Shown here piece by piece: positions 1 through 9,481 of a stretch of DNA of 64,000 nt. Position numbers and translations under genes: made by a program. Each line of letters starts with the position of its first letter. Positions within the stretch are counted from its first letter, which is position 1. This DNA comes from Kitasatospora aureofaciens (GTDB taxonomy: Bacteria; Actinomycetota; Actinomycetes; Streptomycetales; Streptomycetaceae): NCBI GenBank assembly GCA_000720845.1, contig JODU01000026.1, forward strand, positions 1 to 64,000, read 5' to 3'. Under the pieces are notes generated by a model that worked only from the letters and a program-made list of their open reading frames with translations, was not told the DNA's origin and searched no databases.

Positions 1-603
1 GGCCGAGGGAGGGGCGGAGTCGGTCGTCGTCTCGGAGTCGGTGGTCTTCGGGGAGGACGAAGGGGACGCCGAGGCCGTTGTCGACGCGGAGGCGTCGGGG
101 GATGGGGTGTCCGAGGTCGTGGTCGTTCCCGAGGGGGCGTCGGCCGGGACCGCCGACGCCTCCCCCACCTCGCGCGTCGCCTCGCCGTCCGTCGTCTCGC
201 CACCCGCCGCGGCCGGCTTGTCCGGGGAGTGCGGGGCGTCCATGCCGAGTTCGGCGAGGCTCAGTCCGCCGGCCGCCAGGACGAAGCCCGCGGCGACGAG
301 CAGGGTCCGGCGGCGGCGCCTGCGGTGCGCGGCGGCCTTGCGGTCACGGCGGCTGGACCGGGCGCCGGGGGCGGCGTCGCCCGCACCCTCGTCGAGCTCC
401 TCGTCGGGCTCCTCGTCGAGCCTCTCCCCCGGGTCCCGGGGGAGGGTGTCCACGGCCGCCGCCTCGGTCCCGAATCGCGGTCCGGGGTTCTCACTCGCCG
501 TCAACCGGTCATCCGCCGAAGGGAGTTCGTGGGCGGGCGTGCCGCAGCCCGGGCAGGCGAGGGCGCCGTTGAGGTGCCGTCGGCACGGGTGGCAGTAGTC
601 CAT
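1..603 (-). CDS. Zinc-ribbon, single-TM, Ser/Thr-rich protein (SCO2400-like), 3' end missing
   Basis: The first 201 codons are visible and the gene runs off the left edge. The ATG at 603-601 opens with MDYCHPCRRHLNGALACPGC, a CxxC...CxxC treble-clef or zinc-ribbon-like motif. An acidic stretch follows (about residues 45-70), then a basic cluster RKAAAHRRRRR and one hydrophobic segment TLLVAAGFVLAAGG. The remainder is a Ser/Thr/Pro/Asp-rich low-complexity region, as in an extended extracytoplasmic stalk. The predicted topology is a cytoplasmic zinc ribbon, one membrane pass and an outer disordered tail. I recognise the N-terminus as that of the uncharacterised streptomycete SCO2400 family; no function is known to me. 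No clear Shine-Dalgarno sequence precedes the start. Confidence 0.8.
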   Translation of the reverse strand, partial: MDYCHPCRRHLNGALACPGCGTPAHELPSADDRLTASENPGPRFGTEAAAVDTLPRDPGERLDEEPDEELDEGAGDAAPGARSSRRDRKAAAHRRRRRRTLLVAAGFVLAAGGLSLAELGMDAPHSPDKPAAAGGETTDGEATREVGEASAVPADAPSGTTTTSDTPSPDASASTTASASPSSSPKTTDSETTTDSAPPSA

Positions 604-732
604 GACGCGGGAAGGTTAAGTTCCGGGAAGGGCGCGTTCCTAGAGGCCACTGTGAAAGTTGTGTGGGGAAGCGGGCGAGGGCTCCCTCTTCCCCGCCCGT
701 GAAACTGCCGAAACCGTTATGTGTCCGACCCA

Positions 733-762
733 TTGACACTCCGAGCACCCCATCCTTACTGT
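733..762 (+). promoter_or_regulatory. Sigma-70-type promoter of the dehydratase/dehydrogenase operon
   Basis: A perfect -35 hexamer TTGACA (733-738) is followed by an 18-nt spacer and a -10 hexamer TACTGT (757-762). Transcription would start near 769, inside the tandem operator, which fits repression. The first start codon downstream is GTG at 819. Confidence 0.65.
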
Positions 763-764
763 CA

Positions 765-799
765 CGCCAGCATTTCGAACGAGTGACGAAATATCGAAC
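765..799 (+). promoter_or_regulatory. Tandem 16-bp operator pair, proposed IclR-regulator sites
   Basis: Two related sites, CGCCAGCATTTCGAAC (765-780) and TGACGAAATATCGAAC (784-799), start 19 bp apart and lie directly downstream of the -10 box. Four other promoter regions in the window have the same arrangement (3085, 30997, 40984, 47552). The shared pattern is GTTCG-N6-CGAAC. The position suggests repression; assignment to the IclR protein at 46757-47530 is inference. Confidence 0.6.
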
Positions 800-818
800 A
801 GAGCGAAGGGCAGCTGCC

Positions 819-1985
819 GTGCGCATCACCGGAATCAGCACACACGTGGTCGGGACGCCGTGGCGCAACCTGACCTACGTCCAGGTGCACACCGACGAGG
901 GCATCACCGGAGTCGGCGAGACCCGGATGCTGGGGCACACCGACGCACTCCTCGGCTATCTGAAGGAGGCCGAGGCCAACCACATTCTCGGTTCCGACCC
1001 GTTCGCTGTCGAGGACCTGGTCCGCCGCATGAAGTACGGCGACTACGGCCGAGCGGGCGAGATCGTGATGTCCGGCATCGCCGTCGTCGAGATGGCGTGC
1101 TGGGACATCAAGGGCAAGGCCCTCGGTGTCCCCGTGTGGCAGCTGCTGGGCGGGAAGGTCACCGACAAGGTCAAGGCGTACGCCAACGGGTGGTACACCA
1201 CCGAGCGGACGCCGGAGGCGTACCACAAGGCCGCGCAGGGGGTCATGGAGCGCGGGTACCGGGCGCTGAAGATCGACCCGTTCGGCACCGGGCACTTCGA
1301 GCTGGACCAGCAGCAGACGAACTACGCGGTGTCGCTGATCGAGGCCGTGCGGGACGCCATCGGACCGGACGCCGAGCTGATGCTGGAGATGCACGGCCGG
1401 TTCTCGCCCTCCACGGCCGTCCGGCTCGCGCGGGAACTCGCGCCGTTCAAGCCGGCCTGGCTGGAGGAGCCGGTCCCGCCGGAGAACCTCAAGGCGCTGA
1501 GGAAGGTCGCCGAGAAGGTCGAGATCCCCATCGCCACCGGTGAGCGCATCCACGACCGGATCGAGTTCCGCGAGCTGTTCGAGGACCAGTCGGTGGACGT
1601 CATCCAGCCCGACGTCGGCCACATCGGCGGCATCTGGGAGACCCGGAAGCTGGCCGCGACCGCCGAGACGCACTACACGCTGGTCGCCCCGCACAACGTC
1701 GGCGGGTCCGTGCTCACCGCCGCGAGCCTCCAGGTCGGGTTCACCTCGCCGAACTTCAAGATCCTTGAGCACTTCAACGACTTCGCGGACGCCGAGATCA
1801 AGAAGGTCGTCAAGGGGGCGCCGCAGGTGAACCCGGAGGACGGGTGCTTCCACCTCTCCGACGCACCCGGTCTCGGGGTCGAGCTGGACACCGACGCGGC
1901 GGCCGAGTTCCCGCAGCAGCAGGCGCGGTTCGACCTGTGGGCCGAGGGCTGGGAGCAGCGCAACCCCAAGGGGACCGGGGCATGA
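819..1985 (+). CDS. Enolase-superfamily acid-sugar dehydratase (mandelate racemase/D-galactonate dehydratase type)
   Basis: This 388-residue protein starts at GTG 819, with AAGGG about 8 nt upstream; in-frame codons further upstream lie in the promoter/operator. It carries the (beta/alpha)8 layout of the enolase superfamily. The three metal ligands are Glu190 in LEMHGR, Glu216 in LEEP and Glu242 in TGER. His192 (MHGR) and His292 (APHN) match the paired histidines of the D-galactonate dehydratase group. Such enzymes dehydrate aldonic acids to 2-keto-3-deoxy acids. The substrate cannot be read from sequence. The shared operator with arabinan-degrading genes and with a lactonase makes L-arabinonate or another pentonate/hexonate plausible. 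The next gene overlaps by 4 nt, implying translational coupling. Confidence 0.85.
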   Translation: MRITGISTHVVGTPWRNLTYVQVHTDEGITGVGETRMLGHTDALLGYLKEAEANHILGSDPFAVEDLVRRMKYGDYGRAGEIVMSGIAVVEMACWDIKGKALGVPVWQLLGGKVTDKVKAYANGWYTTERTPEAYHKAAQGVMERGYRALKIDPFGTGHFELDQQQTNYAVSLIEAVRDAIGPDAELMLEMHGRFSPSTAVRLARELAPFKPAWLEEPVPPENLKALRKVAEKVEIPIATGERIHDRIEFRELFEDQSVDVIQPDVGHIGGIWETRKLAATAETHYTLVAPHNVGGSVLTAASLQVGFTSPNFKILEHFNDFADAEIKKVVKGAPQVNPEDGCFHLSDAPGLGVELDTDAAAEFPQQQARFDLWAEGWEQRNPKGTGA

Positions 1986-2998
1986 GCGGCGCGGTCGTCG
2001 TCGAGGCGCCGGGGACGCACCGGCTCGTGCCGCACGAGCCGCGTGAACCGGGGCCCGGCGAGGCGCTGGTGCGGGTGCACGCCGCCGGGATCTGCGGCAG
2101 CGACCGGGAGGTCTACCAGGGCAACCGGCCCGAGGGATACGTGCGTTACCCGCTCACCCCCGGCCACGAGTGGTCCGGGACCGTGGAGCGGGTCGGCGCG
2201 GGGGTGCCGGACGCGCTCGTCGGCCGGAAGGCCGTGGGCGAGGGCTTCCGCAACTGCCAGGTGTGCGACCGCTGCCACGCGGGCGAGACGACGCTGTGCA
2301 CCGCCGGGTACGAGGAGACCGGCTTCACCCAGCCGGGCGCCATGGCGCCGACGCTGACCCTGCCCGCGCGGCTGCTGCACGTCCTGCCCGACGACGCCGA
2401 CCTCACCGCCGCCGCCCTGCTGGAGCCCGCGGCCTGCATCGCCGCCGCCGCGCTCAAGGCGAACGCCCGGCCCGGCGAGCGGGTCGCCGTCGTCGGCACG
2501 GGCACGCTCGGCATGTTCGCCGTGCAGTTCCTGCGCGCCGCCTCCCCGGCCGAGCTGCTGGTCGTCGGTACGCGCGGCGACCGGGAGGCGCTGTCGCGGC
2601 AGTTCGGCGCCAGCGACTTCCGCACCAAGGACCGGCCGCTCCCGGACGACTTCGACGTCGTGATCGAGACCGCCGGGTCCGCGGACGCCGCCCGCACCGC
2701 CGCCGCGCTGCTGCGCCGGGGCGGGCGGCTGGTGCTGACCGGCATCCCGGCGCCGGGCGCCGACGGGCTCGACCCGACCGATCTCGTCGTACGGCAGCTG
2801 GAGGTGCACACGGTCTTCGGGGCGCCCCCGGACGCCTGGGCGCACACGGTGCGGGTCTTCGCGGCCGGTCTGCTCGATCCGCGGCCGCTGGTAACGCACG
2901 AACTGCCGCTCGCGGAGTTCTCGGAGGCCATCGAGCTGGTGGGTTCCGGCGATCCGAAGGTCGGCAAGGTGCTGCTGCGCCCGGACGCCCACCCCTGA
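1982..2998 (+). CDS. Zinc-dependent medium-chain alcohol/sugar dehydrogenase
   Basis: This 338-residue MDR-family protein starts at ATG 1982, whose codon overlaps the upstream TGA (ATGA). Catalytic zinc ligands are Cys38 (GICGSD) and the His62-Glu63 pair (GHEW). Cys92, Cys95, Cys98 and Cys106 form the structural zinc lobe. The NAD(P)-binding motif VVGTGTLG lies near residue 170. The subgroup includes threonine, sorbitol and galactitol-type dehydrogenases. Coupling to an acid-sugar dehydratase suggests it oxidises a sugar or sugar derivative in the same pathway, but it could act either on the free sugar or on a later keto-deoxy intermediate. A long hairpin just after the stop probably ends the two-gene transcript. 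Confidence 0.87.
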   Translation: MSGAVVVEAPGTHRLVPHEPREPGPGEALVRVHAAGICGSDREVYQGNRPEGYVRYPLTPGHEWSGTVERVGAGVPDALVGRKAVGEGFRNCQVCDRCHAGETTLCTAGYEETGFTQPGAMAPTLTLPARLLHVLPDDADLTAAALLEPAACIAAAALKANARPGERVAVVGTGTLGMFAVQFLRAASPAELLVVGTRGDREALSRQFGASDFRTKDRPLPDDFDVVIETAGSADAARTAAALLRRGGRLVLTGIPAPGADGLDPTDLVVRQLEVHTVFGAPPDAWAHTVRVFAAGLLDPRPLVTHELPLAEFSEAIELVGSGDPKVGKVLLRPDAHP

Positions 2999-3001
2999 GC
3001 C

Positions 3002-3046
3002 GTACGCCGGTGCGGGGGCGACCTGACGGCCTCCGCACCGGCGTAC
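3002..3046 (+). terminator. Hairpin after the dehydrogenase gene
   Basis: A perfect 14-bp inverted repeat (3002-3015 GTACGCCGGTGCGG with 3033-3046) has a 17-nt loop and begins right after the stop codon. There is no T-tract, as is usual in Streptomyces. It separates the first two genes from the operator at 3085. Confidence 0.6.
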
Positions 3047-3084
3047 ACCCACCGGACCGGGCGTCGCGCGCCCAGGCCGCCCAC

Positions 3085-3119
3085 GCCCACGGCCGCGAAC
3101 TTCGTCCGACATATCGAAC
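3085..3119 (+). promoter_or_regulatory. Tandem operator pair upstream of the TIM-barrel/ABC genes
   Basis: GTCCGACATATCGAAC (3104-3119) is a good match to the shared 16-mer. A weaker partner GCCCACGGCCGCGAAC (3085-3100) keeps only the outer GCGAAC half, but at the same 19-bp register. The strong site ends 14 nt before the GTG start and adjoins the Shine-Dalgarno AAAGGA. I cannot place a convincing -35/-10 pair here. Confidence 0.5.
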
Positions 3120-3133
3120 ACAAAGGAACGCTT

Positions 3134-4105
3134 GTGACCGACGCATCCGCCACGGCCGCCGCACGCAGGCCCGGTGAGCAGGCCCTCACCGCCCTCGGCC
3201 TGGCCGCGCCCGCCCCCGATCCCGCCGACGCCTCGCCGCACTCCTTCCCGGGCGGCGGCCGGTGGCGCACCGAGGTCCCCTCCTGCGAGGGGCCGGAGGC
3301 GCTGGGGGTGGTGCTCAAGGAGTCCTCGCGACTGGACGTGCCGATCCACCGGATCAGCCAGGGCAGCGGCGTGTGGATGCTGACCGACGCCGAGATCACC
3401 GAGATGGTCGAGGCCACCGCCGAACGCGACATAGAGCTCTGCCTGTTCACCGGCCCGCGCGGGACCTGGGACATCGGCGGCTCCACCCGGTCCGACTCGG
3501 GCGGCGCGGGCCTGCGGGCCCGCGGCCACGACGCGGTCGCCGGGTGCGTCGAGGACGCCGTGCGCGCGAGCGAGCTGGGTGTGAAGTGCCTGCTCGTCGC
3601 CGACGAGGGCGTGCTGTGGACGCTGCACCGGGCCCGCGCCGCCGGCCTCCTGCCCGCCGACACCACGCTGAAGCTCTCGGCGCTCGTCGGACCGGTCAAC
3701 CCGGCCTCGTACGCGGTGTACGAGCGGCTCGGCGCCGACTCGATCAACGTGCCCAGCGATCTGACGCTGGATCATCTGACCGAAATACGGCGGGTTTCGG
3801 CCGCGCCGATGGACATGTACATCGAGGCTCCCGACGACCTCGGCGGCTATGTCCGCATGTACGAGGTCGCCGAGCTGATCCGGCGCGGCGCCCCGCTGTA
3901 CCTGAAGTTCGGCCTGTCCAAGGCGCCCGGGATCTATCCGTACGGCCACCACCTGCGGGAACTGACGCTGGCCACCGCGAAGGAGCGGGTGCGACGCGGC
4001 CGGCTCGCCCTGGACCTGCTCGCCCGGCACGGGGCGGACGGGGACATGGCGCCGCTCGGCACCCGGCTGCCGGGGCCGCTCAACCGGTTCGAGATCTCGT
4101 CATAA
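3134..4105 (+). CDS. Uncharacterised TIM-barrel-like protein of the sugar operon
   Basis: This 323-residue soluble protein starts at GTG 3134, with AAAGGA 6 nt upstream. I do not recognise a characterised family. Alternating beta-strand/helix segments suggest a TIM barrel: RISQGSGVWML, DIELCLFTGPR, VKCLLVADEG, LKLSALVGPVNP, DSINVPSDLT, APMDMYIEAP and PLYLKFGLSK. It is vaguely reminiscent of U32-type proteins. It lacks the lysine motif of a class I aldolase that I would expect in an obvious place, and it has no signal peptide. Position after a dehydratase/dehydrogenase pair and before a sugar importer suggests a catabolic step, possibly aldol cleavage or isomerisation of a keto-deoxy sugar acid. 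That role is purely contextual. Confidence 0.7.
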   Translation: MTDASATAAARRPGEQALTALGLAAPAPDPADASPHSFPGGGRWRTEVPSCEGPEALGVVLKESSRLDVPIHRISQGSGVWMLTDAEITEMVEATAERDIELCLFTGPRGTWDIGGSTRSDSGGAGLRARGHDAVAGCVEDAVRASELGVKCLLVADEGVLWTLHRARAAGLLPADTTLKLSALVGPVNPASYAVYERLGADSINVPSDLTLDHLTEIRRVSAAPMDMYIEAPDDLGGYVRMYEVAELIRRGAPLYLKFGLSKAPGIYPYGHHLRELTLATAKERVRRGRLALDLLARHGADGDMAPLGTRLPGPLNRFEISS

Positions 4106-4200
4106 CGTTCCGGAAACTCCCTTCTCAAAAGACGACACGACCGCGCACAATCCCACACACCTGCCTCGCCGACCCAGTCCTCACATCAAGGATGATGACC

Positions 4201-5310
4201 ATGCGCAACCGCAGAGCCGCACTCGCCGCGATAGCCTCCGCCGCCTCGCTCGCCCTCACGCTGACCGCCTGCGGCCAGAACAGCGAGGGCGGCAGCGAGG
4301 AGGACAAGGGTGGCAGCGACGGCGCCACCGTCGGTATCGCGATGCCGACCAAGTCCTCCGAGCGCTGGATCACCGACGGCGCCAACGTCGAGAAGGAACT
4401 GAAGGCCAAGGGGCTCAAGACCAAGCTCGTCTACGGCGAGGACGACCCGGACCAGCAGGTCTCGCAGATCGAGAACATGATCACGCAGGGTGTGGACGCG
4501 CTGATCGTCGCCGCGATCGACAACAAGTCCCTCGGCAACGTCATGCAGCAGGCCAAGGACGCCGACATCCCGGTCATCTCCTACGACCGGCTGATCCTCG
4601 GGACGGAGAACGTCGACTACTACGCCTCGTTCGACAACGAGAAGGTCGGCGAGCTGCAGGGCGGCTACATCGTCGACAAGCTCGGCCTGAAGGCCGGCGA
4701 GAAGGGCCCCTTCAACATCGAGCTGTTCGCCGGCTCCAACGACGACAACAACACCAAGTACTTCTTCAACGGCGCCATGAAGGTGCTGAAGCCCTACATG
4801 GACAAGGGCCAGCTGGTCGTCCGCTCCAAGCAGACCGCGCTCAACCAGGTCACCACCCTGCGCTGGGACGGCGGCACCGCACAGAAGCGCATGGACGACC
4901 TGCTCACCTCCAGCTACCGCAGCGCCCGGGTCGACGCGGTGCTCTCGCCCTACGACGGCATCTCCATCGGCATCCTGTCCGCCCTGAAGTCGGACGGCTA
5001 CGGCTCCGGCAGCAAGGCCATGCCGGTCGTCACCGGCCAGGACGCCGAGATCGCCTCGGTGAAGTCGATCAAGGCGGGCCAGCAGACCCAGACCGTCTTC
5101 AAGGACCTGCGCGAACTCGCCAAGGTCGCCGCGAACATGGTCGACGCGGTTCTGAACGACAAGAAGCCCGAGGTCAACGACACCAAGTCGTACGACAACG
5201 GCTCCAAGGTCGTCCCCGCCTACCTGCTCCAGCCGGTCAGCGTCGACAAGTCCAACTACGAGAAGATCCTGGTCGACGGCGGGTACTACACCGCGGGCCA
5301 GCTCAACTGA
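4201..5310 (+). CDS. Sugar ABC transporter substrate-binding lipoprotein (ChvE/XylF type)
   Basis: This 369-residue lipoprotein begins MRNRRAALAAIASAASLA and ends its signal at the lipobox LTAC (Cys24). ATG 4201 is preferred over in-frame ATGs at 4192 and 4195 because AAGGA at 4188-4192 is correctly spaced only from 4201. The mature part is a periplasmic-binding-protein type I fold related to ChvE and XylF: GIAMPTKSSERW at the first strand, DALIVAAID, and VTGQDAEIAS near the C-terminus. Such proteins bind monosaccharides (xylose, arabinose, galactose, glucose). It is followed within 35 nt by its ATPase and then its permease, giving a complete importer. The 95-nt gap before the gene shows no obvious separate promoter. 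Confidence 0.93.
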   Translation: MRNRRAALAAIASAASLALTLTACGQNSEGGSEEDKGGSDGATVGIAMPTKSSERWITDGANVEKELKAKGLKTKLVYGEDDPDQQVSQIENMITQGVDALIVAAIDNKSLGNVMQQAKDADIPVISYDRLILGTENVDYYASFDNEKVGELQGGYIVDKLGLKAGEKGPFNIELFAGSNDDNNTKYFFNGAMKVLKPYMDKGQLVVRSKQTALNQVTTLRWDGGTAQKRMDDLLTSSYRSARVDAVLSPYDGISIGILSALKSDGYGSGSKAMPVVTGQDAEIASVKSIKAGQQTQTVFKDLRELAKVAANMVDAVLNDKKPEVNDTKSYDNGSKVVPAYLLQPVSVDKSNYEKILVDGGYYTAGQLN

Positions 5311-5342
5311 CCGGGCCCCATCAAGGATTGGAAGGCACGACC

Positions 5343-6898
<1,556 letters not shown>

Positions 6899-6902
<4 letters not shown>

Positions 6903-8143
6903 GCACGGACGTGACCGCCAAGACCCCGGCCCCGGCGCCGCCCGGCAGAGAGGGCTCGGCCTCCGGCGGCGGCCTGCTGCAGCTGATGCTCGACGGCATG
7001 CGCCGCAACATGCGCCAGTACGGCATGCTGATGGCCCTCGGCCTGATCGTGGTGCTGTTCGCGGTGTGGTCCGACGGCGACCTGCTGCTGCCGCGCAACG
7101 TCTCCAACCTGGTGCTGCAGAACAGCTACATCCTGATCCTCGCGATCGGCATGATGCTCGTCATCATCGCCGGCCACATCGACCTGTCGGTGGGCTCGCT
7201 GACCGCCTTCGTCGGCGCGACGGCCGCCGTCCTGATGGTCAACCACGACCTGCCCTGGCCGGTGGCGGTGGTCCTCTGCCTGGCCATCGGCGCCGCCGCC
7301 GGCGCGGTGCAGGGCTTCTTCATCGCCTATCTCGGCATACCGTCGTTCATCGTGACCCTCGCGGGCATGCTGCTCTTCCGCGGTCTGACGGAGATCTTCC
7401 TCAAGGGCCAGACCCTCGGCCCGTTCCCGAAGGACCTGCAGAAGATCGCCAACGGCTTCCTGCCCGAGGTCGGCCCGAACACCAACTACCACAACCTCAC
7501 CCTGCTGCTGGGCTTCGCCCTGATCGCCTTCGTGGTGTACCAGGAGGTCCGCGACCGCAAGCGGCAGCAGGAGTTCTCCCTGGACGTGCCGCCGGTCAAG
7601 CTGTTCCTGCTCAAGCTGGTCGCGCTGATCGCCGCGGTGCTCGTCGTCACGCTGCTGCTGGCCAGCTACAAGGGCGCCCCGATCGTGCTGCTCATCCTGG
7701 GCGTGCTGGTGGTCGGCTTCGGCTACCTGATGCGCAACGCGATCGTCGGCCGCCACATCTACGCCATCGGCGGCAACCTGCCCGCGGCCAAGCTGTCGGG
7801 CGTGAAGGACAAGAAGGTCACCTTCCTGGTCTTCCTGAACATGGGCATGCTCGCGGCCCTGGCGGGTCTGGTCTTCGCCGCCCGCTTCAACGCGGCCTCG
7901 CCCAAGGCGGGCCTCAACTTCGAGCTGGAGGCCATCGCCGCCTCCTTCATCGGCGGCGCGTCGATGAGCGGCGGCGTCGGCACGGTCCTCGGCGCGATCA
8001 TCGGCGGTCTGGTCCTGGGCGTGCTGAACAACGGCATGAACCTCGTCGGCATCGGCACCGACTGGCAGCAGGTCATCAAGGGCGCGGTGCTGCTGGCGGC
8101 GGTCGGGTTCGACGTGTGGAACAAGCGCAGGGTCGGTTCGTAA
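6899..8143 (+). CDS. Sugar ABC transporter permease (CUT2, GguB/XylH type)
   Basis: This 414-residue integral membrane protein has about ten hydrophobic segments, including VLQNSYILILAIGMMLVIIA and a GHIDLSVGS motif typical of CUT2 permeases. A non-conserved cytoplasmic stretch of about 40 residues (YQEVRDRKRQQEF region) precedes further membrane spans. The C-terminal half has the family's EAIAASFIGGASMSGGVGT loop that contacts the ATPase. The start overlaps the ATPase stop (ATGA). It forms the channel for the sugar captured by the lipoprotein at 4201. A strong terminator begins 8 nt after the stop. Confidence 0.94.
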
Positions 8144-8150
8144 CGGATCT

Positions 8151-8184
8151 CGGGCCCCGCCACCGACGGCGGGGCCCGCTTCTT
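8151..8184 (+). terminator. Rho-independent terminator after the sugar importer
   Basis: A perfect 11-bp stem (8151-8161 CGGGCCCCGCC with 8168-8178), a 6-nt loop and a following pyrimidine tract CTTCTTTT make this the most canonical terminator in the window. The aldose epimerase gene starts 25 nt later, so it needs read-through or a promoter inside this stretch. Confidence 0.85.
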
Positions 8185-8208
8185 TTCACGGAAGTACAGG
8201 AGCCGCAC

Positions 8209-9357
8209 ATGGAACTGAGCAGACGAACGGTCATCGCGTCGGCGGCAGCGGCCGGCGTGGCCGCCACCGCGGTCGGCGGCACGGCGCACGCGTCGGGAGG
8301 CAGGAAACCGGTGAAGGAGCTCTTCGGCAAACTGGCCGACGGGACGAAGGTGTACCGCTGGTCGCTGGAGAACGGCGGCACGCGGATGAAGGTGCTGTCG
8401 TACGGCGGTGTCGTGCAGTCCCTGGAGATCCCGGACCGCCGGGGCCGGTACGCGAACGTCTCGCTGGGTTTCGACAACCTCGAGGACTACGTCGCCCGCA
8501 GCCCGCACTTCGGCGCCCTGATCGGGCGGTACGGCAACCGCATCGCCAAGGGCCGCTTCACCCTGGACGGCAAGGACTACCAGCTCTCCGTCAACGACGG
8601 GGAGAACTCCCTGCACGGCGGCGCCCTGGGCTTCGACTACCGGGTGTGGGACGTCGAGCCCTTCACCGAGGGCTCCGACACCGGCCTGGTGCTGCACTAC
8701 ACCAGCGTCGACGGCGAGATGGGCTATCCGGGCACGCTCAAGGCGAAGATGACGTACACCCTCACCCGGCGCGGCGACTGGCGCATCGACTACGAGGCCA
8801 CCACCGACAAGGCCACCGTCGTCAACCTCACCAGCCACGTCTACTGGAACCTGGCCGGTGAGGGCAGCGGCACGATCGAGGACCACGAGCTGTCGATCGC
8901 CGCCTCCCGCTTCACCCCCACCGACGCCGGCCTGATCCCGACCGGCGAGCTGGCCCGGGTGTCCGGCACGCCCTTCGACTTCCGCCGGGCGAAGCCGATC
9001 GGCCGGGACATCCGCGACGCCCACCCGCAGCTGGTCACCGCCAAGGGCTTCGACCACAACTGGGTGCTCGACAAGGGCATCACCGACCGCCCCGAGCACA
9101 TCGCCACCCTGCGTGAGAACGCCTCGGGCCGCACCCTGCGCATCGCCACCGACCAGCCCGGCCTGCAGTTCTACTCGGGCAACTTCCTCGACGGCACCCT
9201 CACCGGCACCGGCGGCTCCCTCTACCGCCAGGGCGACGCCCTGTGCCTGGAGACCCAGCACTTCCCGGACTCGCCGAACCAGCCGTCGTTCCCGTCGACC
9301 GTGCTGCGGCCCGGCGAGACCTACCGGACGTCGACGGTGCACTCCTTCGACGCCTGA
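8209..9357 (+). CDS. Exported aldose 1-epimerase (galactose mutarotase family)
   Basis: This 382-residue protein starts at ATG 8209, behind CAGGAG. The N-terminus ELSRRTVIASAAAAGVAAT and the following GGTAHASGG form a twin-arginine signal peptide with an AxA-type cleavage site. The mature region is GalM-like: an FGALIGRYGNRIAKGRF motif, a LHGGALGFDYRVWDV motif carrying the first catalytic His, an HVYWNLAG motif and the late FYSGNFLDGT region. It interconverts alpha and beta anomers of aldoses. Export is notable because most mutarotases are cytoplasmic. Here it would prepare the correct anomer for the adjacent importer or equilibrate released pentoses. It lies 65 nt after the permease, beyond a terminator. 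Confidence 0.92.
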   Translation: MELSRRTVIASAAAAGVAATAVGGTAHASGGRKPVKELFGKLADGTKVYRWSLENGGTRMKVLSYGGVVQSLEIPDRRGRYANVSLGFDNLEDYVARSPHFGALIGRYGNRIAKGRFTLDGKDYQLSVNDGENSLHGGALGFDYRVWDVEPFTEGSDTGLVLHYTSVDGEMGYPGTLKAKMTYTLTRRGDWRIDYEATTDKATVVNLTSHVYWNLAGEGSGTIEDHELSIAASRFTPTDAGLIPTGELARVSGTPFDFRRAKPIGRDIRDAHPQLVTAKGFDHNWVLDKGITDRPEHIATLRENASGRTLRIATDQPGLQFYSGNFLDGTLTGTGGSLYRQGDALCLETQHFPDSPNQPSFPSTVLRPGETYRTSTVHSFDA

Positions 9358-9434
9358 GGGGCGGGCGCGTGACGGCGTGAGGGCACACTTTCTTCACACC
9401 CGTTGAACAGTGCCCCGTCCGCCTCCGTATTCAA

Positions 9435-9465
9435 GGGCGGCCCGCGTTCCCCGCGCGGGCCGCCC
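9435..9465 (+). promoter_or_regulatory. Hairpin immediately before the aminotransferase start
   Basis: A perfect 12-bp inverted repeat (9435-9446 GGGCGGCCCGCG with 9454-9465) has a 7-nt loop. It ends 7 nt before the GGAGG Shine-Dalgarno and 17 nt before the TTG start. It could terminate the epimerase transcript or, if transcription begins upstream, fold in the leader and limit translation. There is no T-tract. Confidence 0.45.
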
Positions 9466-9481
9466 ACTTACGGAGGTCCAC

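Noticed and set aside
1673..4030. Long open frame on the minus strand (785 codons)
   Set aside because: It runs antisense to three well-supported genes, has no ribosome-binding site and an Arg/Gly/Val-rich composition typical of GC-rich shadow frames.
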